A stretch of DNA of 64,000 nucleotides from contig NMRB01000847.1 of the NCBI GenBank assembly GCA_002633025.1, positions 148,113 to 212,112 on the forward strand, given 5' to 3'. Under the pieces are notes generated by a model that made no database searches, was not told where the DNA came from, and worked only from the letters and a program-made list of their open reading frames with translations. The translations under genes and the position numbers were made by a program. Shown one piece after another: positions 12,200 to 24,045 of this stretch. How positions within the stretch are numbered: the stretch's first letter is position 1; each line of letters starts with the position of its first letter. Source of the stretch: Notospermus geniculatus. Taxonomy: Eukaryota > Nemertea > Pilidiophora > Heteronemertea > Lineidae.

Positions 12200-12477
12200 A
12201 GTATGATTCACCCTAACTTCAACATGGGCAAAGTGCCAAGCATGGAAATGTCCACAGGTCAGTGGTAAATAATCCATGTCGCAGTTACCTAATGATGTTA
12301 TGGTAACTTTGTTTACATTCCCTGAGGCTATAGCAAACCCAAGGTTTGCTCAGTCAACTGGTAAATACTGTGGTTTGTGGTTAATAATCATTGTGTTCAC
12401 TTTATGGTGCCTGTTGCACAGGCTTGGCACTTTGCCCATGATGAAGTTCTGGTGAATCATACTATACCAAGCGAAAC
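12200..12477. mobile_element. Palindromic element at the right edge of the duplication
   Basis: The left arm (12200-12345) and right arm (12348-12477) are inverted copies: TATGATTCACCCTAACTTC against GAAGTTCTGGTGAATCATA, both with GGGCAAAGTGCCAAGC-like cores. In duplication copy 1 only the left arm is present (about 7817-7960). The duplication therefore breaks near the palindrome centre. Confidence 0.75.
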
Positions 12478-14975
12478 AAAGCAGAAATCCGTTACAATTT
12501 CGTTTTTCATCATGAAAAGGATGTGGAAGGCATTTCTAATGATACTGTGTGTTTAGATATACAGAATCGAGTCTCCCATTTCCTCATAATGTTACGATCA
12601 CTGTTATCTCGGTTATTGCTCCAGTGAATCTCAATTGATGTTTACCAGTGAAGCGTGCAGGCTCCGCATCAATGTCGATATTCTCCACGGTACCCTTGGA
12701 CATGGAAAACCATTCAAGTTGCGGTTTTATTGAAAAAAGTCATAAATGGCAATTTTGTGATCTTCCATCAGATTTAGAAGAATCGTGTTCGCCTGAGTTG
12801 AAGATGAAACACAGTGTTTTTGGTACGCCATGGCTTCTGACATCAATCTGGTAAAGTAATCTTGCCCCGGTTAGCAAAATCCACTGCGATTTCAGATGTG
12901 ACCTCTGAAAATACCACCTCTTCCCCGATAATAGTAAAGTAAAGTCGTCTCCGAATTTCGCAAATTTTCGACCCAGCCGGGGTCTTCAGGCACTTTCCAG
13001 TAGAGATCCCAGAAGTGAATGAGCTGGATCCTAATTATGGGTTAGTAGTTATAATGAAGAAACCCTGAAAAAACAGAAAGGCGTGAAAAGTTTAGGTTGA
13101 CTAAAGCTCCATTTAGCTGACACGCGGAATGCGGTATAGGGCCGCGGAATCCCCGGCGGAAGCGATTTGTTGTGTGCGAAATGCATTGAACTTTCCGCTT
13201 ACCGCGTTCCGCAATCCGCATACCGCGTGCAGCTAAATCCAGCTTAAAAGAGTTGAATAGAAACAAGGCCCCATTGTTGTGTGCTGGAGCTGATTACAAA
13301 GAGAAGACCTGTAACGTATACGTATACAGAGAAGGTCTGAAAGAAAGGAGTTTTATACATGTAAATTATGGCTTGTGTAATTTATACTGAGTTAAAGTAT
13401 GGAATGAAGAAAATAAGAGGCAATGGAGTTGCAGGAGCCGCTCACCTCGCCTTTTACTCCATTTTTCCTTCTATCTATTCATCTTTTACTGATGTCATAC
13501 TTTTACTATGTATCATCTTGTGTGTCGTTTTGGTGCTCTATTTTTGATACCTTCCCCGATAATAGTGAGTTTTCGCAAAGGCGGGAGAAGGATTGATAAA
13601 TTTCAAGACAACGCATGCACAATCATCCTGAGGTAATCACTCGGCAGTTCTTGGCAGTCGCTCCCTACGCCAAGTGCAGTGACTTAGGGAGAGGGCCTAA
13701 TGAACTCCCTGGTTACCTCAGGGTGATGCACTGTTTGTCGCCAAACGCAGAAAGAAGCGCGCCGTCCGACTTGGACTTCGTCTACTTAGAACTCGACCAC
13801 GACCGAGGTAAAGGAATGCAAAATGGCAGTGAACAAAACTTCCAAATGGAAAAGGCAGAGAATCTCTCAATATCGTCAAAAATGCTCTCATGCAATCACC
13901 CGCATTGTTGAAATTTGTGTCAGCAGAAAAAGGTACCGTATAGTAATCTAGAAAGTTAACGTTCGTACATGTACGCTAAGAAAGAGTCCAAAATTAACGA
14001 CTAACATACTGTACATTTCAAAAGTAAATGTCCACGATGTTTGGACTCCCGAACAAAAACTGTTGGAACGAAGATGGTACTATAGTAAGTTGGTTCTCTT
14101 ATTAAGTTTTCTCTGTCCAATTTTTTAAAAAATCATTTTTTCATACTTAATGTTCAGTGAGTTGCCTCATTGAAGGAAAGTTTTTGTTGCCGGATGGATG
14201 TTGGTGAAACTTCGACGCATAATTTATGGTAAATGAAATTTATCAAAAAGTTGACTAAAACTTTGTCAAATCCGTCGAGTAATTTTTGCTCTGGAGCTCA
14301 AAACGTTATGGACATTCACTTTTAGAACGGGCTGTGGAAGTGATTACCACTAAAAGACAGAACAAGAGTCGTAGACTACGTAAATCAGAAATTCCGCGGA
14401 TGCCACGCTTCGCTAATTGGCGTTGACATGGTAAAGAATGCACAAAAATGCAGAAAGTCGTCGGTAAAAATATAACAGTTTTGCAGCATGATCGGTATAA
14501 AGAACCCCAATGCCCATCCATGCAACTTCTTGCCGATCTAGTCAAGAACACGACAAACATAATCTTGGTATGTTGTGGGCAATTAATTGTGAGGACAGTG
14601 GAAGGAAATGCCGAGTGGTTTTGTTTGAGAAGCGTCCATCTGATCACCAGGTCGGAAAGTTTTTGGCCGTTTCGTTCCGGAAATCTACTGGCAAAGTAGG
14701 TACTGTGGGTGGATGACGTACTCCATCGGATATGGGTCCAGCGAACCATTGGTAACTTCCCCCGGTAAAAGTACAGGAGACCTCTTCATATAAGTTGAAG
14801 AAAGGTCAAGTCTCATTGGCCATAATCTCACCAACACTAGTCGCTGATTGGCTCACATAGACATGGAACAAGCGCACTCGGCGGAAAGAACACAAACGTC
14901 AAACTCGTTGTTGTTAATTTTCATGGGACAAGCTCATTGGACAAACTTACCCTATTATTGCTCTGGAATGGGGCA
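12478..14975. other. Gene-poor stretch with two small inverted repeats
   Basis: No gene is confirmed. An open frame at 12648-12854 (68 codons, plus) follows a TTTACCAG and ends next to CTGGTAAAG, so it could be read as an exon, but I recognise no family and the pyrimidine tract is weak. 13103-13246 is an inverted repeat with AGCTCCATTTAGCTG and CAGCTAAATCCAGCT ends and iterated CCGCAT/GCGGAAT motifs. 13614-13735 carries CATCCTGAGGTAATCAC against GGTTACCTCAGGGTGATG. 14306-14749 has overlapping open frames on both strands with no recognisable domain. Confidence 0.4.
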
Positions 14976-15620
14976 ATTCGCTCCCTTGCTGGCGAACCGG
15001 CGAATATGGGTATTTTGGCGAATATGAGGTTTTGGTATCAACGTATTCTGCTCCTTCAGGAGAATTAGCCAATCAATTTACATTTTAAAAGTTCCAATTA
15101 GTTTAGCGCTAATTAACAAAATACTAAATTTGCAAACTGGCGAATATGCCTGAGGAAGGCAAAAAATGATATTCGCCGGATATTCGCCACCCCTAAAAAT
15201 AAATTACTACTATAACCATTATTTTACCTTCTGGCGAACCGGCGAATATCCGGTTGTTACCATGGTAATCGACGGATATTCGCCGGTTCGCCAGAAAGTA
15301 AAATAATGGTTATAGTAGTAATTTATGTTGTAGGGGGTGGCGAATATCCGGCGAATATCATTTTGGCTTTTCTCAGTCACTGGCGAATATGACATCCTCA
15401 TTTGTTGATCAAAATTTCGGGCCATCGGCAGGTTTAATTCAATGTTAGCACTCTTAGGTAATTCCAGAGCGCTAAATCTACACTTGAACACATTTTGGTG
15501 AACATATTCCAGTGAATATTTGGTTTACGGCCTTGGCGAAAAATGTCAAAATTTCAAGTTCGTTTTTCTCGGTTTCTTCCAAAATGCATATTCGCCAGTT
15601 CGCCAACAAGGGAGCGAATT
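14976..15620. mobile_element. Nested-palindrome element built on GGCGAATAT motifs
   Basis: A 645-bp element with ends ATTCGCTCCCTTGCTGGCGA and TTCGCCAACAAGGGAGCGAAT. A second palindrome (15168-15360) sits inside. Its arms begin TGATATTCGCCGGATATTCG and contain an inner ACTACTATAACCATTATTTT/reverse-complement stem around a GTTACCATGGTAA centre. The GGCGAATAT/ATATTCGCC motif recurs more than a dozen times in both orientations. It has no coding frame of note. Confidence 0.8.
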
Positions 15621-15643
15621 CATTGGTCGTAAACCGTCTTAAG

Positions 15644-16143
15644 CCACTTTTACACTACGCAGAATTTTGGCCCGGATGAACCGTGCCGTGCTCGACCCGG
15701 GCCAGGCCCGCCTCAGAAAGAGCATTTTACCCCATTTACACTTCACCATGAAAACCGTGCCAATATCTGAATCGCCGGCTCTCCTTTCTGTGGAGGTAGG
15801 AAATCTCCGTCATTTTCAATATGGCTGCGCCCATGATCATTCGCGGCAATGACGTATTGAGTTCAAGGCCGATAAATGAGCATGCGCACTTCACTAACGG
15901 CGAGTCATTCAAGTGGGCCGAGCCCAGTAGCGTGTTTACACTGTGCAGTTTTCCAGCGGAACCGTGCTCGACCCGGGCCGTCCGGGTCGAACCCACCTCC
16001 TGTTGGGGGGTTCGGCCCGGATGAAAGTAGCGCCGTGCCGAGCCCAGTTGTGCCGTGCCAACCCATTTACACTATTACCTTTTTTGCCGCGCCGTGCTCG
16101 ACCCGGGTCGAGCACGGTTGAAAACACGTAGTGTAAAAGAGGC
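15644..16143. mobile_element. GC-rich inverted-repeat element with CTCGACCCGGG repeats
   Basis: Ends GCCACTTTTACACTACG and CGTAGTGTAAAAGAGGC, about 500 bp. Internally the motif CCGTGCTCGACCCGGGCC occurs at about 15684, 15962 and 16092, and related TTTACACT junctions recur (15730, 15935, 16068). The element therefore looks like several nested or tandem copies of a shorter palindromic unit. Confidence 0.7.
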
Positions 16144-16215
16144 CTATGTCAGCCGCTGATTGGTTGACACGGAGCAAGCGCATTCGGCGAAAAGAACGAT
16201 TTCGACTCTTTATTA

Positions 16216-16364
16216 GGGAGCTTTAGAAATTAAACGATAAACATAAACGTTAACGACAACTTTATTTTTGCCCCGAAAATGCAATATAAAATCTGGTTAA
16301 TGTGTAGTATGAAAAATTACGTTGTCGTAAAATCACGTTTATCGTTTGAGTTCTAAACCTCCCT
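16216..16364. mobile_element. Palindromic MITE, family C (copy 1)
   Basis: A 149-bp inverted repeat with ends GGGAGCTTTAGAAATTAAAC and CTAAACCTCCC, and AACGATAAACATAAACG/CGTTTATCGTTT symmetry. Family members are at 16631, 21858, 40168 and 45450. Best copies are flanked by TA (TAGGGAGGTTTAG...CTAAACCTCCCTA). Confidence 0.85.
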
Positions 16365-16630
16365 AATATCGCTCGTTGATGGGACAATACCCTGTTGTTG
16401 CGCTGAAACCGACAAGATCACTGGGCAATAAACCTACTTCCGTGGATTGCTTTTTTATAGGATGATCCTATCCATGTCCTATCCCACTCCTATCCATGTC
16501 CTGGTGGCAGCCGACCGGCAAAAGTACCGACTGCTGGTCGTGATCAGGTGATGGCGTGAAGGTGGCTGTACATTTCACTTGAGAATTTTGTGATTTTTAT
16601 TGAAGAAAATGGCATCATGATACAATAATA

Positions 16631-16779
16631 CGGAGGTTTAGAAATCAAACGATAGACGTAAACTTTACGACAACGTTATTTTTCATATTACAAATTAACC
16701 AGATTTTATATTGCATTTTCGATACAAAATTAACGTTGTCGTTAACGTTAACGTTTATCGTTTGATTCTAAACCTCCCT
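16631..16779. mobile_element. Palindromic MITE, family C (copy 2)
   Basis: Ends CGGAGGTTTAGAAATCAAAC and GTTTGATTCTAAACCTCCC. The middle has ACGACAACGTTATTTTTCAT opposite ATTAACGTTGTCGTTAACG. It lies about 270 bp from copy 1 and in the opposite internal orientation (compare the GCAATATAAAATCTGG core). Confidence 0.85.
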
Positions 16780-17429
16780 AATTTCTATTGAGGCTGGGTT
16801 GACGTAAAACAAGGCCAACCTGAACTGATGTACACTGTAAAAAGAACAAAAGGAAGCAAAAAAATGATATTAAACACTTGGCAACTACTGTACCATCCGC
16901 TGCAGCTGCCAGGTTCTGACGAGGACGGGAAATAGCTTCATAGGAAATCGAGGAAATGGAAAACCAGGTTTGGCACCTTGTTACTTCGCCTGACCATTTA
17001 GGTTTTTTAGGACATGCGTTACGTGAGCATGGCTTTTGGTTATGGCGAAGGCGTTTATTGCTCCACGGCTGACTTGTGAAACTTGGTAATTACAAGTCGA
17101 AGAAATCTCTATCAGCATTTTGATGTTTTAGCAAAAATAGATAACAGACAGATAAGATTTTGGTTTTGGACGATCGGTGGTGTGAAAGGAATCCAAGTCC
17201 CCTGGAATCAAAGCCCGGTCTTATTTTCGGCGAGGGATTAGAATATATGGCTACAGAGACCATGACCATTCGAATATAACCTTACAATAGCGAGCTATTG
17301 TTTGACAGTTCTGCATTCCTAGGACGCTGATTCCTGTCACATCTGTGTGAAAAGAAAGAGAGTGATGAGGAAAAACTACACCGGTCATGTATAGGCCAAC
17401 CATTGTATATACACGTACCTGTAGCTTAA

Positions 17430-17747
17430 AGGCCCTCTAGTCCGAAATGTAAACATTACGGTTTGTTTATTTACATGGTTGATCATAATAGTTATTCTCC
17501 TTCGGACAGGTGGCAGCACCGTGTATATCAAAACAAAACAAAATAACAAAAAACATTAATGATATCTATTTTTAATATCTATCGTGATAAATATTCTTGT
17601 AGCTGAAATAGATTTATGATTTTACGCTCAAAAACAAACAAAAAGTTGTGAAACGCGATTGTAAATCTGATTTGTTAGTACCAAAAGTTGACAATAGGTG
17701 GCAACACAGGTTTGGTCAGCCCCGCCCACTTTCGGACTAGAGGGCCT
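17430..17747. mobile_element. piggyBac-like MITE with TTAA flanks
   Basis: Terminal repeats AGGCCCTCTAGTCCGAAA and TTTCGGACTAGAGGGCCT are exactly flanked by TTAA at 17426-17429 and 17748-17751, the target duplication used by piggyBac-family transposases. The interior is AT-rich and non-coding, so it would depend on an enzyme encoded elsewhere. Confidence 0.85.
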
Positions 17748-18134
17748 TTAAATACAAAATTAGACGTAAAATCGTTGCATGTCTTCCTCTATATCTGCAC
17801 ACTCAGAAAAATAACCCACCGACAACAATCATTTGATTCGCCAAGTTTCAAAAGCAACCGAGTGTATGCATGCGGATGAACAAATCTTAAAACAAAGATT
17901 AATGTTTTTCTTTAACGGGTGATGTCACCGTATGATTTGTTTATCTCGAAAACGAGACCAGAACAGCGCCATACAGGTCCCGCGATAGCATCGCAATGAC
18001 TTTAAAGAAACCATCAGCGATCATTGAAACATCAGCATATCTTGTGAGTTTCCAGTCAAAGTTTGACATCGTCGGCCATTAATCACCCGCTAAGGGAAAA
18101 TGTAAGCACCAACTGCAGCTCTCAATGAAACTAA

Positions 18135-18479
18135 GGGGCCGTCTCAAAATTACAATGTACATTGATGCCAAAAAAGACGAAGTGACTTCATCTCTTCCCT
18201 GACCCCTGACCCCCCTTGAAAAGATGAATTGGGCACTTGACATTGGCTTCATCCATGTAGGGACGGTAGGCATGGAAAGATGATAAAGAAAAACATGTGA
18301 AGACACTAGTAAACCAAGAAAGCAATATTTATTTATGGTAAAATCTGTTCTCCTGTAAAAAAAAGAGTGATGCCAATTTTTTCAAAAAAGATGAAGTGGG
18401 CTTCCCCAAATCGAGAACCCTCTCCCCAGACGAAGTCACTTCGTCTCTTTTGGCATCAAAACAATTTTGAGACGGCCCC
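18135..18479. mobile_element. PIF/Harbinger-like MITE GGGGCCGTCTC
   Basis: Terminal repeats GGGGCCGTCTCAAAATT and AATTTTGAGACGGCCCC are flanked by TAA on both sides (18132-18134, 18480-18482). The inner arms read GACGAAGTGACTTCATCTC and its near complement. The 3-bp TAA target duplication is typical of PIF/Harbinger elements. It has no transposase frame. Confidence 0.8.
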
Positions 18480-18858
18480 TAAGAATTTATTTGATGATTC
18501 TCACTGTGTCAGCGGAATTTTATTGGTGAACCTGCCAGGGATTATTTTCTTTAAATTAAATGATTGGATCCAGCAGATGAGAACGCGGAGTAATATGTAT
18601 GTATGGGTTATTTATAATTGATTCATTAAGTTTTAAACAAAATCTCAGGCAATTGACGTGAAACATCCATCTTGCTTAGTACGAATTGAAGGCTATGAAT
18701 TTTCGATGCAATCTTCTCTGAAGCGATGATGCTGGATTAGCCGAGAATGCCAAGTGCACGACATCAATGCTCCAGCAAATAATCGAACGTAATTGTAAAA
18801 CAAGACATTAGTCGTAACGGAAACAAATGGAATTCACTCAGTTTCCGTTTGTCTAACT

Positions 18859-19035
18859 CTCGTAAAAAAACGACTTGGATACCAAAACATTCCAGGCGAG
18901 GGTGTAACAGTGAGGAATGTCCCCCTGGAAAAAGTGTCCTTGTTCCATCTCGTGAAACACGGTTGGGAAACCGAAACATTCCAGGCGAGGGTGTAACAGT
19001 GGAGAATGTCCCCTGGAAAAAGTGCCCTCCTATTG
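18859..19035 (+). repeat. Two direct repeats of about 90 bp
   Basis: Two consecutive units begin CTCGTRAAA and share ACATTCCAGGCGAGGGTGT and AATGTCCCCCTGGAAAAAGT. Each unit also contains an imperfect inverted pair (TTCCAGG/CCTGGAA). It could be a local tandem duplication inside an unrecognised element. Confidence 0.8.
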
Positions 19036-20188
19036 TTTCATGACGTGTGACGGTGCATGCAGTTGCTATAGAAACCAATTGCCCGAGATTAAAATTTAAC
19101 AATAAAATATTTTGTTTCCCGGTAGTTTTTCCTGACCATTCTCTTTCTTCTCTCACAGGTGTAATGTTTTTCTGTGTACTGTAAAAACTAATAAGCTTGA
19201 GAAACCCATGGGAATGGGTTCATTCCTTGTCCCCATCCGGACCCGTTTGCCATGGGTTTCTTTGAAATGGGTACGAGAGAATGGGTTCATGGTACCCAGA
19301 ATATTTGTTCTTCGGGTATGAAATGATAGGTCCTTAGGTTGCAGTAACCCATAATGACCAGTTTCATAGGTCACTTTGCCCCATCTACGATTGCTACCCG
19401 TGGGTGTTGGCACCCAGGAGCAGCTTTCGGGTCCAACTGACTCCCATTGTTTGGAACACACCGGAAAACAGACTCTCTATTTCTCTGCGTGCGATCGCTC
19501 ATTGTCGAGTCGCGGCTTGTTCCCTCAATCTACATTTATATTGTAATGTCACACTGGCACACGGGCCACACTGAAAAACGTTACACCGGCATTCTTCTTC
19601 GGCACAGACGATTTGCATTCAGATTCCGTACCATCGTACACGGTCAATAAAAGTGAAATCGATCTCAGTCTGAGGTGTTATCATGGAAATAAGTGGCATG
19701 TCTTCACGCTAGAAAGACTTCAAGGAAATAAAACGCCAATTAGATGGATTAGAGCGCGATTTACCGGAGTCATTCGCGAGCTATGACTGGCATTTAGTCA
19801 ACTCATTCTCTCGGTATTGATGGCATGGGCAAGGCGCGGTTGATCTGAATAATCTTTAAGCGATTTGCGTTTGATCCTTTCGACACATTTGTCACAATGA
19901 TTTCCTGGCATCTGGTGAAAATTGATTTCTGCTAACGCTGTGTCTCAGGCAAATAAACGATCTATACCGTTTTGCATCCAGTGAGGATAAGAGTTTCTCC
20001 GAATTGTGGCTTGAAATTCGGTAAAACTGAAACCTTCGAGCTACCGAAAATCTCGGGGTTTCTTCTCGGGTAGAGATGATCATAAATACGACTGATATGA
20101 ACATTTTCTCGTCATCGCGTGTGATTCACGATCAGCCATCAAATAAAGTCTCGAGTAATTCTTCCAAGGAATGGGACTTGACAATACG

Positions 20189-20299
20189 GAGTTTTCGCAA
20201 AGCCCCCGAAACGCCAACGCCAACGTCAAACCCGCTTCGGTGCCACGAGGAGAGCACCGAGACGTTCGCGTTGGTGTTTCGGGGTCTTTGTGAAAACTC
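20189..20299. mobile_element. Palindromic MITE, family A (copy 5)
   Basis: GAGTTTTCGCAAAGCCCC at the left; the right arm is diverged (GGTGTTTCGGGGTCTTTGTG) and ends GAAAACTC. It is shorter than the family norm (111 bp) with a variant GGTGCCACGAGGAGAGCACC centre, itself a small dyad. Confidence 0.8.
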
Positions 20300-20318
20300 A
20301 ATATTCTCAAAAATGCCA

Positions 20319-20972
20319 ACTCTCCCGTGCAAAAGGCAAAACCTAGTAACTCACATTTTGCTACTTTGGAGAAAATTGAGGAGATGTGAAATTGTTAAAA
20401 CAGCACATTGATAAGATACAGTACCTGGCACAATTGACCTCCCTAAATCCACGTACCTTCCCCGTACGTGACGAGGAAGGTAGGCTTCAGTTCATTGCGT
20501 ATGGCACGGATACGTCACGCGTCTCTGTTGCGTGACGTCGGGTGAATGACGTTACGTCTTCACTGCATGCCTTCCATGACGCTGCGCCACGTCCTCGGAA
20601 GATACGAGGATGGTACGTGCATGACGCTGCATGTAGTACGCGGATGGTGCGCGGCGCTGACGGGAGGTCAATTGTGCGAGAACAGCAAATCAAGAAGTCA
20701 ATGCTAAAACAATGGAGGCCACCACTCTTAATTTTTACTGAGTTATACTGTAATCTGACTGGTTACGTGGAGTTACTTGATTTTTACATTGTAATCTTAG
20801 AATATGGTGGTGTCACTAGATGTTTCAATGTGTCTTATAACATAATGTGCACATCCATTTGCAACGGGGCATGGACTAACAGCTTGAGCAAAACCTAGTG
20901 ACTCCAGAAGTGTCCATATCTCAATTTTCATGAAAATGTGAGTTACTAGGTTCTGCATTTGCACGGGAGAAC
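20319..20972. mobile_element. Inverted-repeat element carrying a second element inside
   Basis: The outer arms share TCTCCCGTGCAAA and CCTAGTAACTCACA (20321-20360 and, inverted, 20935-20970). Inside lies a second inverted pair, GCACAATTGACCTCCC at 20428 and GGGAGGTCAATTGTGC at 20662. This 252-bp insert is GC-rich and packed with TGACG/CGTCA motifs. The nesting shows the order of insertion: outer first, inner later. Confidence 0.75.
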
Positions 20973-21569
20973 TGCTATGAGGAACATGGGTATTTTCAGG
21001 TGACAAATCAGATTTTTGTTCAAAATTGATCTGCACACGCCATATACATGTAGGCTACATGTAGGCCTATACATGTAGGCAGTTGTCAAGTCAGTGGATT
21101 CGAGTTAATTGTAAACGTAGAAGAAAACGTTCTGTTTCGGAAACCACACTCCATTTCCTTCCTGGTTGGGTCGATTGATGCTCGATTCTCGTTGGCTAAT
21201 CTTAGGCCATGTGTGATTGGTTGCATCGACGCGTATGCGTTAATACACCAGTGTGCATGCACAGGCAGTACATGGGCAAAGGAAGCGTTCGCCACTCTCA
21301 TCTGTTCTTAGAGGTTCCAACACTAACGGGCTGCAGCAAGACGGCAGGCACCATTACAGCTATTTACGACTTCTAATTTCCGATGTACTTCGAGTGCTGC
21401 AAAGTCGTCTCTTTTATCACAGAAGCGTGCCTCCATAAAGTGAAACGCGACAGAGAACAAACCTGAATTCAATCTACCATTACCACGAACAAGGAAAATA
21501 TTCTTGACATAAATTGCGTTTTTATGTGAACGTGATTGATGACGTCGAGGATGTGTGGGGATGAGACAG

Positions 21570-21680
21570 TGGGTCACATGAATAAAGACTAGTAAATGCT
21601 TTTACTTGGATTTTGCAGTACAAATGCACTGCGCTATGCTGTACAAATCTGAAGCAAAAGCATTTGCTAGCTCATCCGGC
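21570..21680. mobile_element. Small MITE, TGGGTCA...CTAGTAAATGC family (copy 1)
   Basis: An inverted repeat with GACTAGTAAATGCTTTTACTT at the left against AAAAGCATTTGCTAGC at the right and a short GTACAAATGCACTG centre. A better preserved member with TGGGTCATATG ends lies at 63036-63155. Confidence 0.7.
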
Positions 21681-21857
21681 CCGTAAAAGATTTGAAGGTA
21701 CATGTAACTCTGCATTGGAACGGAGAATACAGTAGGTCTAGTGATGGAGAGAAACGTGACGGATCGGAGGCGGGCAGTCGCTTTTCGACATATTAGGTTT
21801 TCTCCTGGCCAGGGGCTCCGGTTTCCTCCTGCATTACGTGAATATCGCTAATAATAG

Positions 21858-21995
21858 CCAGGTTTAGAAATCAAACGATAAACGTAAACTTTACAGCAAC
21901 GTTATTTTTCATACCAGATTTTATATTGCATTTTCGGTACAAAAATAACGTTGTCGTTAACGTTTACGTTTATCGTTTGATTTCCAAACCTCCCT
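21858..21995. mobile_element. Palindromic MITE, family C (copy 3)
   Basis: The left end is worn (AGCCAGGTTTAGAAATC); the right end is GATTTCCAAACCTCCCTA. It contains the AACGATAAACGTAAACTTTA and GTTAACGTTTACGTTTATCG arms of the family. Confidence 0.85.
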
Positions 21996-22584
21996 ATTGT
22001 TTGATGAGTACATGTCGACTTAAGTTTGCGCTAGCACTCCTAAAACGATATTAAATATTCTGAAAGGAGAGCCGTCCCGTCACGAATTAGCAATGCTCTG
22101 TGTGTACATGTACTTCAAATGCTGTGTGTCTCAGTCTTATTTTTCGACTTTGGTTACGAAACGTTTTTAAACGAATGCATGTTTGTCAGTCCCACTGCAT
22201 CTCCTGCATGATTCACACTCAAACAACGCCATTTACGTTGAGCAATGTTGACCTTGTAGGAGCACTTCCCTAATTGAACAAACACCAACAAACACTTCAG
22301 TTTAGAGTGTGCCCACTAATAACACCATTGACGGGGACAAATCGCCATATGGCCACTGTTTTCTTGTAAGTAAAGGAACTGGTTCTTATCACTTAATGTC
22401 CAGATGATGGACGGGTCTCTGATGACACATTGTGAGCAACGCTTGGTACACTATACGAGAATAGTGGTTTAAACAGTACATTAGGGCGAAATAAAGTCAC
22501 ATGGAAATCCACTGGACCTGGTCTGGTGATGTTTTCCCCTTGCTTATTTGAGCGTATCAAATCTACGTGAAAGGACTTGACAGT

Positions 22585-22705
22585 AGTGAGGTTTCGCAAA
22601 TCTGCGAAACACGAAGTACGAAATACGAAATTGGACTTCATTTCCATGACGTAATGTATTGCAGGAGATGGTTGGTACCACTTCGTGTTTCGTCACATTT
22701 GCGTC
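22585..22705. mobile_element. Family B MITE, internally deleted copy
   Basis: Starts AGTGAGGTTTCGCAAATCTG like the 400-bp family B, then jumps from GGTTGGTACCA to CTTCGTGTTTCGTCA at the far end. It is 121 bp in place of about 400. Adjacent copy 23641-24045 shows the undeleted form. Confidence 0.8.
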
Positions 22706-23606
22706 AAAATCAACCGGCGTAGCCTTGTCCGAATCATGTCATCTTTTGCGTTAATGCATAAATTATAGGCCTAAATGAATCTGACCCCTCCTTGACCCCA
22801 CCTCCGAGCCAATCACAACTCGTGAAACAACTCGCCGTTCGGCACTTTCTCTTCTCTTCGCGCACGCATTTGTAACGCGGATTTTGATTGGCACGTCGAT
22901 TTGCCATCGCACACCGATGATTGGCTGAGGCTCTGACCTCCTCAGAAGCGGGAAATGTGATGGATTCAAACCAGGTTAGATGGCCGTCAGGCCAGATAGA
23001 CTGTGAGAATCAGATGGTATTCTCATGCCCGTTCATTTATTTTAAAGGCGCAGCGCACACTGCAAGCGAAATAGCCAAGGCACTTTTATTTCACCGACCA
23101 GATTAAGCAATTCGGTGTCCGATGGTGCTTTTCTTAGGCGACGAACTGCTTGCCCGCAGTTTCGTTGGCTATGACAGACCCTGCAATTTTTTTCTTCACT
23201 GTTGGCTTAGTGCATCAGCCGTAGCACCAAGTCTCATTAATTTCATCAAAAATTAACAAGCCAGCTGCCTTATAAATTTGGGGTTGGCTGCATATCAAAA
23301 CAAGACATGCGTGATGAAAGTGGTGCGGTCAAACCAAGGCCAACACCCTTGGTAAAGAACGTGCCAATTTCCTCTTCTTTATATTAATGATTTCCAAGAA
23401 GGGCCAGGAAAAAGGAAATGCTGCCCAATAAAGGAGGGGAAGTGGTAAAATTCTGATAATTTATGTAGATTTCAGCCGAGTTAATTACAGATTTCTTAAT
23501 AATTAATTTTGTCCAGATTATACATGACGTAGTACACCGGTATTTCATCAACAATATTTATTTATCAACAATACTTCTGTATATGTTAAGTATTTGATGT
23601 TAGCAA

Positions 23607-24045
23607 AAATAGATAAGCGAGCTTATCCATTTTTGATATTAGTGAGGTTTCGCAAATCTGACTAAACACGAAGTACGATATACGAAACTGGACTTCATTT
23701 CCCTGACGTAATGTATTTCAGGAAGTGGTTGGTACCGCAAATATCGCCTGCTGCAAGAGCGTCTTTTAGCGTATGACGTTAGACCAATAGAGTTACATGT
23801 ACGGTGTAAATTAAAGTTTGAAATTTATCTTTCGTTTCCACTTCGTAGATACGAAGTGGAAATTTAAAAATTCAAGATGTACATGTACCATAACTCTCTC
23901 GGTCTTACATGATATGCTAAAAGACGCACTGGCAGCAGGGACATCTGTGGTACCAACCATCTCAAGAAATACATTAGGTCCTGAAAATGAAGTTGAATTT
24001 CGTATTTTGCACTTCGTGTTTCGTCAGATTTGCGAAATCTCACTA
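23607..24045. mobile_element. Family B MITE (full) with adjoining mini-hairpin
   Basis: 23641-24045 begins AGTGAGGTTTCGCAAATCTG and ends GATTTGCGAAATCTCACT. It holds an inner TTCCACTTCGTAGATACG/ACGAAGTGGAAA hairpin and a shared open stretch of about 80-120 codons from 23818 that recurs in other copies. Two TACATGTA gains (23793, 23878) are missing from sister copies. Just before it, 23607-23638 is a 32-bp hairpin CAAAAATAGATAAGC...TTATCCATTTTTG that also occurs inside another family B copy at 36745. Confidence 0.85.

Larger units (their letters stand above)
8208..12347 (+). repeat. Direct segmental duplication, copy 2
   Basis: Second copy of 3395-7959. Insertions found only here are the elements at 8950-9253 and 10433-10552, plus a roughly 400-bp difference at about 10780-11210 where copy 1 has other sequence. 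Small differences include several exact CATGTA gains at TA (8566, 10647, 10686), with the reverse situation at 5021, 5930 and 5964 in copy 1. The left edge lies inside a partial family-A MITE (8209-8234). The right edge lies at the centre of the palindrome 12200-12477. Confidence 0.9.

Noticed and set aside
14306-14749. 147-codon minus-strand gene
   Set aside because: Overlapping plus frames are equally open, no domain is recognisable, and there is no splice or promoter context.
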